A stretch of DNA of 64,000 nt from CADCWN01 sp046328475. GTDB lineage: Bacteria > Chloroflexota > Chloroflexia > Thermomicrobiales > CADCWN01. The position numbers and the translations under genes were made by a program. Shown piece after piece: positions 46,530 through 54,113 of this stretch. A model generated the notes under the pieces. The model ran no database searches and was not told where the DNA came from. It saw only the letters and a list, made by a program, of their open reading frames with translations. The stretch lies in the NCBI GenBank assembly GCA_046328475.1, contig JAXLWN010000034.1:1-64000 (forward strand), written 5' to 3'. The number at the start of each line of letters is the position of its first letter. Positions within the stretch are counted from its first letter, which is position 1.

Positions 46530-47144
46530 ATGAGACACTTATCGCCCCATAAGCTGGGCTCGATGACCCGCCTGCTCGCCGCCACGCTGCTCCTCGGCGG
46601 TTGCCTCGCCTCGGGCGGCACCGCAACGGTTGTTTCCACGCCAGTGCCCCTCCCATTCACCGCGACCAGCGCGCCCGCAACGGCCACCGCGACGGCCACG
46701 ATGGTGCCCACGCCCACACCGGGAATGCCCGCCGACTTCGCCTTTCGCTTTAGCGTCAATTGGTGTGGTGATCTGATCGAGATCGATACTATCGCGGGCA
46801 CCTACACTGTGGAGATCGGGGGAGGACTTGATCGTGGCCAGGTCAGCGTTGCCCTGACCCCTGCCGAGTTGCTCGTCTACTATCGCGAATTTGAGTTACT
46901 CGATCCCTTCGGCTTGCCGACATCGCTCCCTTATCGACGGGGAGGATGGATCTGGAGTGAGTATTCGCTCTCCGTGCAGATGAATGGGCGAGTGAAAGAT
47001 CTCTACTGGAGCGGTAATTCATGGTCCACGACGCCGACAGCCCTTGAGCAGCGCGTGCGTCGTTTTGCAGCCTCCATGGAGCACCTTGTCCGTAATCGAC
47101 CTGAACTGCGCGAACTGCGGAGCCGCGGGCGTAGCTGCACCTGA
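46530..47144 (+). CDS. Lipoprotein of unknown function
   Basis: A 204-residue exported protein with a lipobox (LLAATLLLGGC) after a short basic start, then a Thr/Pro/Ala linker and a folded part: FRFSVNWCGDLIEIDTIAGTYTVEIG, ALTPAELLVYYREFELLDPF, WSEYSLSVQMNGRVKDLYW. The last pattern resembles small eukaryote-like lipoproteins that measure one beta-sandwich, but I do not recognise a family. ATG at 46530 sits right after GAGGAGGC, at the edge of the iteron array, so its promoter must overlap the iterons. Confidence 0.7.
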   Translation: MRHLSPHKLGSMTRLLAATLLLGGCLASGGTATVVSTPVPLPFTATSAPATATATATMVPTPTPGMPADFAFRFSVNWCGDLIEIDTIAGTYTVEIGGGLDRGQVSVALTPAELLVYYREFELLDPFGLPTSLPYRRGGWIWSEYSLSVQMNGRVKDLYWSGNSWSTTPTALEQRVRRFAASMEHLVRNRPELRELRSRGRSCT

Positions 47145-47319
47145 TTCCGCAGCCAATACCTGCGACCGGTAGCGCGATTATGCTCCGCTCCTTGCTATAC
47201 TCCCGCGCAGCAAACAACGGAGCGTTGCGGCGACTGGCGGCTTGGTCCTCTCGTTTCTCGTGCCCTTGTGCACGAGGCGGCGAAAGGAGACAGCCGCTCG
47301 GTCGAGCGAGGTGAGGGTG

Positions 47320-48771
47320 ATGGTTGCGGGTGGTGCGCCGGTGCGGGTCGAGGTATTGCTCGACGAGGCGATGAGAGCGCAGCCCGACGCAACGGTGCTG
47401 CTCCACGGCGCGCGGACCTGGACCTATAGGGCGCTGCGCGCCGAGATGGCTCGCCGTGGCGCGGTACTGCGCGGTGCTGGGCTGGTTGCGGGCACCGTGG
47501 TGCTGTCCACCGAGCGGGTGTCGGACGAGGTCCTGGTCAGTTGCCTCGCCTGCTGCCGGGCGGATGTCGTCTTCTGCCACCTCTCGCCGCACTACACCGC
47601 CGCCGAACTGCTACCCCTGGCCACGCGCGCCGGGGCGCGGGTGGTGCTGACGGCCGACGGCACCGCCCACCCGCTCCTGCCCGATCTTCCCGCGCTGCCG
47701 ATTGACCTGCCCGGCGAACCAGCAGGTGGTGCGGCAACCGGTGAACCGGAGGCAAGCGGCTCGGCGGAGGCGACGGCGCTGCTTGCCGCCACCTCGGGCA
47801 CGACCGCGCTCCTGCCGAAGCTGGCGATCATCCCCCACCGGGCGCTCACCTGGCGACGGCATCTGCCGACCTGGGCCGAGGCGCGACCCGGCGCGGTCGC
47901 CAGCACGATGCTGAGCCTCAAGGGCCTGGTCCACCAGTTCTGCATCGCGGTCGCGCAAGGCAATCCCTTCGTCGTGCCAAGCAGCGCCGCGCCCGCGCGA
48001 CTGGAGCGCGAACTGGCCCGGCACGGCGTGGTCGATTTCCTCACCCAGCCGTCGCTCCTCAACGTGCTGCTGGAGAACCCGCAGCCACCGCCGGATGAAC
48101 TGCGGCTGCGCACCATCCGCTCCGGCTCCTCCACCTTATCGCCCGACGTGGCGCAGCGAATCGCCGCGCGCTACCAGGCGCGGGTGATCGAGACCTACAG
48201 TTCGACCGAGAGCAGCCAGTGCATCGGAATCCCCGAGGCGGGTGCGCCACCGGGGAGCATCGGCACGCCCTTCGCGGGGGTGGCGGTGCGCATCGTCGAT
48301 CCCGACGGATGTGACGTGCCCGAAGGCGAGGTGGGCGAGCTGATCGTGCAGCACCCCGGCATCATGGGCGGCTATCTCGGCGACGAGGCGGCCACCGCGC
48401 TGGCGATTCGCGACGGCTGGTACTGGAGCGGCGATCTCGCCCGACGCGACGCGGCCGGCTTCTTCTATCTAGCCGGGCGGCGGGCGGCGGTGCTCAACGT
48501 GGGCGGCTACAAGGTCTCGCCGGAAGAAGTCGAGGCGGTGCTGCTCCAGCACCCCGGCGTGCGCGAGGCCGTGGTCGTGCCGCAGCCCGACGCGAAGCGC
48601 GGCGAAATCGCCCGCGCGGTCATCGTCCCGCGAGGTGTGCCACCTACACCAACCGAACTGCGCCGCTTCTGCCTCGCGCGTCTCGCCCGCTACAAAGTGC
48701 CGCGCCGCTGGGAGTTCCGCGACGACCTCCCCCGTTCGCCCCTCGGCAAGGTGTTGCGACAGCGGTTGTGA
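47320..48771 (+). CDS. AMP-forming acid ligase, atypical phosphate loop
   Basis: A 483-residue ANL enzyme. A5 YSSTESSQ, A7 WYWSGDLARRD, A8 LAGRRAAVLNVGGYKVSPEEVE and A10 PRSPLGKVLRQ (catalytic Lys) are well kept. The A3 phosphate loop reads ATSGTTALLPKLA in place of the usual SSGTTGxPK, losing the Gly that contacts the phosphate. The adenylation chemistry is probably retained, but the substrate (fatty, aryl or amino acid) cannot be read. No carrier protein or CoA enzyme is adjacent. ATG at 47320 after GAGGTGAGGGTG is taken; two in-frame GTG codons just upstream are alternatives. Confidence 0.85.
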   Translation: MVAGGAPVRVEVLLDEAMRAQPDATVLLHGARTWTYRALRAEMARRGAVLRGAGLVAGTVVLSTERVSDEVLVSCLACCRADVVFCHLSPHYTAAELLPLATRAGARVVLTADGTAHPLLPDLPALPIDLPGEPAGGAATGEPEASGSAEATALLAATSGTTALLPKLAIIPHRALTWRRHLPTWAEARPGAVASTMLSLKGLVHQFCIAVAQGNPFVVPSSAAPARLERELARHGVVDFLTQPSLLNVLLENPQPPPDELRLRTIRSGSSTLSPDVAQRIAARYQARVIETYSSTESSQCIGIPEAGAPPGSIGTPFAGVAVRIVDPDGCDVPEGEVGELIVQHPGIMGGYLGDEAATALAIRDGWYWSGDLARRDAAGFFYLAGRRAAVLNVGGYKVSPEEVEAVLLQHPGVREAVVVPQPDAKRGEIARAVIVPRGVPPTPTELRRFCLARLARYKVPRRWEFRDDLPRSPLGKVLRQRL

Positions 48772-48772
48772 C

Positions 48773-48987
48773 GAGACGTGAGTCGTGAGACGTGAGTCGT
48801 GAGTAGAGTGACGAGCGGTGAGTGATAGGGGGGCGGATCCTTCGCTGCGCTCAGGATGACACACCGGAGGGCCAGCCTCTCATGGTACCATCCTGAGCAA
48901 CGCGAAGGATCCGCCCTCTCTGGCTACTGGCTACTGGCTACTGACTACTCGTCCACTCACGACTCACGACTCACGACTCACGTCTCA
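48773..48987. repeat. Nested hairpin: heptamer tracts around inverted repeat copy 3
   Basis: Outer arms of GTGAGTC/GTGAGAC units (48774-48814) and CTCACGA units (48946-48987); CTACTGG heptamers at 48923-48945; inner arms 48831-48858 and 48889-48916 matching at 25 of 28 positions (core TCCTTCGCTGCGCTCAGG). The element fills the whole gap between two convergent genes. Confidence 0.9.
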
Positions 48988-48990
48988 TCC

Positions 48991-50481
48991 CTACAGGTGC
49001 GACCCGCTGGCCGAGGCGAGGATGCCCCGCTGGGGGAGGGCGTCGGTGAGTTGCCGCTCGAACCAGTCGTGGACATCGTTTTCGGCGACCTGGGTGGCGA
49101 GGCGCTTGGCGCGCTCGTGGCGCTCGGTGGGGGGCATGGCGAGCGCCTGGGCCAGCGCCTCGCGGGTGCCGAAGGCGTCGAACGGCGAAACCATGATCGA
49201 GGCGGTGCCGAGCTCGTCGGCGGCTCCCGCTTCCTCCGAGAGGATGAGGACGCCATCGCGCTCGTTGAGGACCGCGCCCTCCTTCGCCACCAGATTCATC
49301 CCGTCGGCGAGCGGGTTGACCAGCAGCACGTCGTAGAGGCTGAGTGCTGCGAGCGCGCGGGGATAGTTGTTGCCGAGGATGACGCGGATCGGCTCCCACT
49401 CGCTGGTGCCGAGTGTCGCGTTGATCTCGCCGACCAGCGCCATGATGTCGCGCAGGTACTCCTTGTACTCGCGGACCTCGCTGCGCGAGGGGACCAGCAG
49501 CGCCAGCAGCACCACCTTGCCGCGATACTGCGGGTAGGCATTGAGGAAATTGCGGTAGGCGATGAAGCCTCGCAGCACGTTCTTGCTCGGCTCGACCCGG
49601 TCGACGCGCAGGATCAGCTTGCGGTCGCGCACGATCGTGCGGACAGCGGCGAGTTGCTCCTGACCCTCGGGGCTGGCGAGCACCTGCCGCAATTCCGCCA
49701 CATCCACCGAAATCGGATAGGGCGCGGCCTCCACCCGCCGCCCCTGGTAGACAATCTGCCGCCAGGGGCCGATCACGCGGATGTCGGAGAGGACATCGGT
49801 GCAGGTCTGCAAGAAGCGGCGCGTGTCGCGCTCGGTCTGGAAGCCGAGGCGGTCGGCCTGGAGCATCGCGTCGAGCAGAGCCTGCCGCATGCGCAGCGGG
49901 AGGACGCGCCAGGTGTCGGGACCGGGCCAGGGGATGTGCAGGAACGACTGGATCGTCGCGCGGTCGCCGATGAGTTCGCGCAGGAAGCGCGGGAAGAGAT
50001 AGAGGTGGTAGTCCTGCGGCATCACCACGATCGGGCCGTCGAGATCGGCGATCGCCTCGGCGGTGGCGATGGCGAGCTGGCGGTTGATCCCGGCGTAGCC
50101 CTGCTCCCACGCGCGCCAGACCGTGCCGTCGATGATCGGCGAGCGGGCGAGGTCGTGCAACTGGTGCTGCACGAACCAGAGGAAGGGATTGCTGATCACA
50201 TTGTAGTAGGCGTGGTAGTGCGCGGGGTCGGGCGCGACGAGGCGGATGCGCATCTCCTCGACCGTCTGGACGCCATTGCCGACCGCCGCGAGCCAGTCGC
50301 GATCCCCCTTGCCGAGGGCGCAGGAGATCCAGGTGATCGGGTGCTGGCGGGCGACGCTGCTGATGGCGGTGACGAGGCCACCCGCGCCGCGCCGCGCGAC
50401 CGTCTGGCCGTCGCGCACGCCAAGCGTGAACGGTCCGCGATTCGAGACGACCACGATGTGGGGCGAGGCAGGCTGATCCAT
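48991..50481 (-). CDS. otsA: Trehalose-6-phosphate synthase (GT20)
   Basis: A 496-residue glycosyltransferase of family GT20 that makes trehalose-6-phosphate (or a related glucoside phosphate) from a nucleotide-glucose and glucose-6-phosphate. Motifs: VVSNRGPF (start), RRGAGGLVTAI, PQDYHLYLFPRFLRE, FLHIPWPG, RVDRVEPSKN (Arg and Lys that bind the donor phosphates) and LVNPLADGMNLVAKE. Several positions differ from E. coli OtsA, so a glucosylglycerol-phosphate-type product is possible. No phosphatase domain or gene is adjacent. ATG at 50481 has AAAGGAG upstream and a 17-nt palindrome just before that. Confidence 0.88.
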   Translation of the reverse strand: MDQPASPHIVVVSNRGPFTLGVRDGQTVARRGAGGLVTAISSVARQHPITWISCALGKGDRDWLAAVGNGVQTVEEMRIRLVAPDPAHYHAYYNVISNPFLWFVQHQLHDLARSPIIDGTVWRAWEQGYAGINRQLAIATAEAIADLDGPIVVMPQDYHLYLFPRFLRELIGDRATIQSFLHIPWPGPDTWRVLPLRMRQALLDAMLQADRLGFQTERDTRRFLQTCTDVLSDIRVIGPWRQIVYQGRRVEAAPYPISVDVAELRQVLASPEGQEQLAAVRTIVRDRKLILRVDRVEPSKNVLRGFIAYRNFLNAYPQYRGKVVLLALLVPSRSEVREYKEYLRDIMALVGEINATLGTSEWEPIRVILGNNYPRALAALSLYDVLLVNPLADGMNLVAKEGAVLNERDGVLILSEEAGAADELGTASIMVSPFDAFGTREALAQALAMPPTERHERAKRLATQVAENDVHDWFERQLTDALPQRGILASASGSHL

Positions 50482-50502
50482 GGGCGGCAACTCCTTTGCA
50501 TG

Positions 50503-50519
50503 CGAACGCCCGGCGTTCG
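50503..50519. promoter_or_regulatory. 17-nt palindrome upstream of otsA
   Basis: CGAACGCC, a central C, GGCGTTCG. It starts 22 bases before the otsA start codon, where a repressor or RNA hairpin could act. Confidence 0.4.
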
Positions 50520-50679
50520 TTGGCGGACGTCGGTGTGCGCGGAGAAGCGTTGCAAGTTGTGTGCCAGTGACCCTGTCATGGTCGTGCGCGCAAGGGGCCA
50601 GGGCGGCGGGAACAACGGTGGCGCGGGCCAAAGGCTGGCCTGCGCCGCCGTGCAATCGCGGTGAAATCTTGGCGAAATG

Positions 50680-51345
50680 TTAGCGGGTGTTGCTCTGAAG
50701 CGCATCGAGCAGCGCCGCGCCGGTGAGCCCCTGCTGCCGGGCTCGTTCCCAGGCACCCTTCGTCGCGGTGATTTGCAGCTGGTTGCCGCTTGCCGTGAAG
50801 GTGACGAGGTAGCGGTTCGATGCCGGGGCCGTGGCGTACTGTGAGGCCACGGTCAACACTTGCGCCAGCTGCGTGCCGAGTGCCTGGCGATCCGCCAGGT
50901 CGGCGACCGGCAGCGTGATGCTCAGGTCGCGGTTCATCAGCCCGAAGCCACTGGTGCCGTCGTTGCAGGAATAGTTCTCCCCCGCATCGCTCACCCGGGC
51001 CGTGGCGTTCGGGAAGCCTGCGGCCACGAGTGCCGCCTGCAACTTCGCGGTCAACTCCTGGTTGCCCAGCGTGCCGGTCATCATGTAGGCGCACTGGCGC
51101 GACGCGGGCGATGCCTTCGCCGCCGCGCTCGGAACCGGCGTGTTGGTCGGTGGCGTGGTCGCGGTTGGCGTGACGGGGAGTGCCGTTGTCGAACCCTGGG
51201 CGACTCCCGGGCTGGACGGCGCGCTCGTGGCGGGGGTGGGCGTGGGCGTCGCGGGATCGAACGCGCGTCCGGTGGCTGCGGGAGAACCGCAAGCGGCGAG
51301 TGCAAGAAGGGCGAGCAGAGTCAGGGCGCGCAATAGCTGACGCAT
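50680..51345 (-). CDS. Lipoprotein of unknown function
   Basis: A 221-residue exported protein: basic start, hydrophobic stretch and lipobox (TLLALLALAAC, Cys about 19), then a Thr/Pro/Ala linker (30-80). The folded part has two cysteines that may pair (SRQCAYMM and ENYSCNDG) and ELTAKLQAALVAAGFPNATARVSDAG, a helix-strand layout. No named family recognised. ATG at 51345 has GAGGAGG upstream. Monocistronic on the minus strand, upstream of otsA. Confidence 0.72.
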   Translation of the reverse strand: MRQLLRALTLLALLALAACGSPAATGRAFDPATPTPTPATSAPSSPGVAQGSTTALPVTPTATTPPTNTPVPSAAAKASPASRQCAYMMTGTLGNQELTAKLQAALVAAGFPNATARVSDAGENYSCNDGTSGFGLMNRDLSITLPVADLADRQALGTQLAQVLTVASQYATAPASNRYLVTFTASGNQLQITATKGAWERARQQGLTGAALLDALQSNTR

Positions 51346-51523
51346 GGTGCCTCCTCGGGCAGTGATGTTGTATTCAAGATGTCCGGGCGGCCACCCGTAT
51401 CAACGTCGAGTTGCGCAAATGTGTCACGCGGGCGGCGGATACTGTTTGTCTTGCCCGCGTGCGCTGGCGATCCCGCGCACTCTGCTGGGAGTAATGCGCG
51501 AGACAGCGGAAAGTTCCATGAGC

Positions 51524-51608
51524 GGAAGTACAAAGTCAGAAGTACGAACGAGACGTATCCCAGGCACTGCCTTAATTCGTATTTCGTACTTCGTCGTTCG
51601 TACTTCCC
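51524..51608. repeat. GTACGAA heptamer tract with inverted partner
   Basis: Left AAGTACGAACGAGACG-type tract (51524-51557) and right CGTACTTCGTCGTTCGTACTT tract region (51574-51608). The right arm encodes the last 11 residues and stop codon of the creatininase gene and shares a 23-nt word with the element at 58.9 kb. Confidence 0.85.
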
Positions 51609-52342
51609 GGCACCGTCTCTCGCGCCACGGCGTCGATCTCGGCGGCGAGGGCGTCGAGGAAGAGTGGCAGGATGGCCTCACCCTTGGCGCGGGTGGCGAG
51701 CGTGGCGTCGCCGTAAATGCCGGTGGGGGAATAGCGGCCGGGAGTATCCGGGCGGCGCGTCAGTGGCGACCCCACCGCGCCAATGTCGCGCGCGGCGAGC
51801 GCCATGTTCACGCGCTCGGGCGCGATGGCGAGCATCAGCGAGGTCTCACCCTCGTCGGCGTGTGTCCCCTCGGGTTGCGTCAGGAACGGGGCTTCGAGCG
51901 GGCCGAGGAGGGTGGAGAGCACGGTGTAGCGCAGGAGGATACCGTCGGCGGCGAGCAGCTCGGCGGCGGGGGCGAGGGCGCGCATGGTGGAGACGCCGTA
52001 ATTCAGCACGTAGAAGCGGCGTGGCCCGAACGGCGCGAGCGAGCGGCAGATATCCACGACGAGGTCGCGCGCTGTCTCCAATCGCAGCGATGTCGAGCCG
52101 GGATACTCAACGAAGGCGGGATAGAAGTGGTAGGTGATCGTCGGCGCGACGACGATCGGCAGGCGCTCGCGCAGCCGCCCGGCCAGGTACTCGACCGTGA
52201 AGCGGTCGTTGTCGAGGCGCAGATGGGGGCCATGCTCCTTCGATCCTGCCCCGAGCGGCAGGACAACAAGCGGTTCGGCGGCGAGGATCGGCTCGGCCTC
52301 GACCCAGGTGAGATCCGCGAGCTTGACGCCGGGGGCTGGCAT
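51572..52342 (-). CDS. Creatininase family amidohydrolase
   Basis: A 256-residue creatininase/MftE-like metal enzyme. The family motifs VVLPLGAGSKEHGPHLRLDNDRF (metal ligands Glu, His, Asp), TITYHFYPAFVEYPGSTSL, FYVLNYGVSTMRALAP and THADEGETSLMLAI (His and Glu) are clear. Relatives hydrolyse small cyclic amides or, as MftE, trim the mycofactocin precursor peptide; no mycofactocin genes lie nearby. The C-terminal residues GSTNDEVRNTN are read from a GTACGAA repeat, so the original end was replaced or extended. ATG at 52342 has AGAGGAG upstream. Confidence 0.9.
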   Translation of the reverse strand: MPAPGVKLADLTWVEAEPILAAEPLVVLPLGAGSKEHGPHLRLDNDRFTVEYLAGRLRERLPIVVAPTITYHFYPAFVEYPGSTSLRLETARDLVVDICRSLAPFGPRRFYVLNYGVSTMRALAPAAELLAADGILLRYTVLSTLLGPLEAPFLTQPEGTHADEGETSLMLAIAPERVNMALAARDIGAVGSPLTRRPDTPGRYSPTGIYGDATLATRAKGEAILPLFLDALAAEIDAVARETVPGSTNDEVRNTN

Positions 52343-52376
52343 GGCGTACTCCTCTATTGCGCGTCGATGCCAGATG

Positions 52377-52398
52377 CCGAGTACGGAGTGCGGAGTAT
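52377..52398. repeat. GAGTACG/GAGTGCG heptamers
   Basis: Three 7-nt units upstream of the creatininase start; no partner seen. Confidence 0.5.
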
Positions 52399-52495
52399 AG
52401 CGCAGCGCGACCCGGCGGGCTCCTGTTGCGGCAGCATTGGCGTAAGGCTACACTGACGCTAGGTCAGCGCGCCGAGGTTGAGCAGGAGGTTGCCC

Positions 52496-53098
52496 ATGAC
52501 GGTCGCGACTCCCGAATTGATGCTGCGCTCCATCGCGAACGATTGGACGCTCGCCCGCTGGGAGACGCTGCCCGCTGATGGCAATCGGTATGAAGTGCTC
52601 GATGGGGTGTTGTACATGACGACCGTGCCGAGCACATTCCATCAATGGGTCAGCCAACAGGTTTTCCGTTTCCTGCACGATGAGCTTGATGCACCGAAGG
52701 GTGGCTTCGTCTTCTTCGCGCGATTCGCGCTTGTTCTGCCGGGAGCCGAACCGGCGCAGCCCGATCTTCTCTACGCCCATGCTTCAGATAGGGCGATATT
52801 CCAACATGGGCGGGTCCAGGGGATCCCGGCGCTTCTCGTAGAAATATCATCGCCAGCGACTGCCGATCTCGATTCAACGACCAAGCGCGCGATCTACGCG
52901 GGGGCAGGCGTGCCGGAGTACTGGATCTTCCGCCCTGCCACGCGGGATGCCCTGGTGCTGAGCGATCCCGATCCGCTGCGGCGAGAATACCGCAGCGAGG
53001 TGCTGGTTTCCGCCGATGGCGAATTGATCTCACCGACGCTGCCGCTGCGCTCCCCGGTCGCGCGCTTCTTCGCGGATGCGCCGGACACAACGTTGTGA
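52496..53098 (+). CDS. Uma2 family (PD-(D/E)XK fold) protein, copy 3
   Basis: A 200-residue Uma2 protein. WETLPADGNRYEVLDGVLYM, AQPDLLYAHASDRAI, PALLVEISSPATADLDSTTKR and AGVPEYWIFRPATRD give the family core, with the Asp and Glu-x-x positions of the nuclease-like fold. ATG at 52496 follows AGGAGGTT. Unlike the other two copies it has the ...FFARFALVLPGAE... insertion typical of a different Uma2 subgroup. Monocistronic, role unknown. Confidence 0.87.
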   Translation: MTVATPELMLRSIANDWTLARWETLPADGNRYEVLDGVLYMTTVPSTFHQWVSQQVFRFLHDELDAPKGGFVFFARFALVLPGAEPAQPDLLYAHASDRAIFQHGRVQGIPALLVEISSPATADLDSTTKRAIYAGAGVPEYWIFRPATRDALVLSDPDPLRREYRSEVLVSADGELISPTLPLRSPVARFFADAPDTTL

Positions 53099-53201
53099 CG
53101 AAGTGGGCGAGCGGACGTATGCCATCGTAGGACAGTGACTCTCACCCGCCGATTGTGTCGCGGGTTAACCGACTGCCGATTCCCACGTCACCGGAGGTGC
53201 T

Positions 53202-54074
53202 ATGGGCGGGCGTTACGACATCATGCAGCGGATCAAGGAGATGCTCGACGCGAGCGATCCGCTGAAGTACGGCAATACCGAGCAGGCGCGCTCGATTGAG
53301 GTCGGCCCGCCGCCGCAAGTCTCGCCCGACCCGCGCATCGAAGAAATGATGCGCCAGCCCGTAGCGTCGTGGGAGCCGACCACCACGCCCGTCACCACCA
53401 CACCGTCCTCCTTCGCCCCGCCACCACCGCCGGTGAACGTGCCGCCGCCGGTGAACGTCCCCCCACCGCCGCTCGGGAGCGCGCCACCCCCGCCCGCCGC
53501 CGATCCGGCGCAGGGGCGTGCCGAGTTGGTGGCGCTGCTGCGCGAGGGCCGCAAGATCATGGCGGTGAAGCGCTACCGCGAGTTGGCCGGGGTGGGACTG
53601 GCCGAGGCGAAAGCGGCGATCGACACCATGGAGCGGGAACTCGAGGCAGGCGTGGAACTCCCGCGCCAGACGATCCCGTTGACAGAATCCAGCCCGCCGG
53701 CGACCCCCAACATGGACGCACTGGCCGCGCAGGTGGTGTCGCTGGTGCGGGGCGGGAACAAGATCGAGGCGATCAGGGTCTACCGCGAGGCGATGAACGT
53801 CGGTCTGCGCGAGGCGAAGGAAGCGGTCGAGACGATCGAAGGCCAGTTGCGGCAGGGGCGTCCCGCGCCGGTTCCCGCGCCACCGCCCGCCCCACCCGCC
53901 GCCCAGCGCACCGGGCGACCGGTGCCCGCCTGGATGGCCCCGGTGGTGGATCAGCTCCAGCGCGGCAACAAGATCGGCGCGATCAAGGCCTACCGCGAGG
54001 CCACCGGCGTCGGTCTGGCCGAGGCGAAGGCGACTGTGGAAGCATTGGAGCGCCAGCTCGCCGGGCGCGGCTAA
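53202..54074 (+). CDS. Protein with three L7/L12-C-terminal-like modules
   Basis: A 290-residue protein. Three copies of a helix-turn-helix module like the C-terminal domain of ribosomal protein L7/L12 lie at about 107-150, 173-219 and 246-288, each with a G-x-K-I-x-A-x-x-x-Y-R-E ... V-G-L-x-E-A-K core. In L7/L12 this surface binds GTPase factors. Pro-rich linkers separate them, and the N-terminal 100 residues have no known domain except a predicted helix. The gene is not near ribosomal genes, and no membrane or signal sequence is seen. ATG at 53202 has GGAGGTGC. Function open; the module suggests protein-protein contacts. Confidence 0.85.
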   Translation: MGGRYDIMQRIKEMLDASDPLKYGNTEQARSIEVGPPPQVSPDPRIEEMMRQPVASWEPTTTPVTTTPSSFAPPPPPVNVPPPVNVPPPPLGSAPPPPAADPAQGRAELVALLREGRKIMAVKRYRELAGVGLAEAKAAIDTMERELEAGVELPRQTIPLTESSPPATPNMDALAAQVVSLVRGGNKIEAIRVYREAMNVGLREAKEAVETIEGQLRQGRPAPVPAPPPAPPAAQRTGRPVPAWMAPVVDQLQRGNKIGAIKAYREATGVGLAEAKATVEALERQLAGRG

Positions 54075-54113
54075 GAGCATGGCACTTCGGCGCGCGAGGG
54101 GCGGGGTGCTGCC

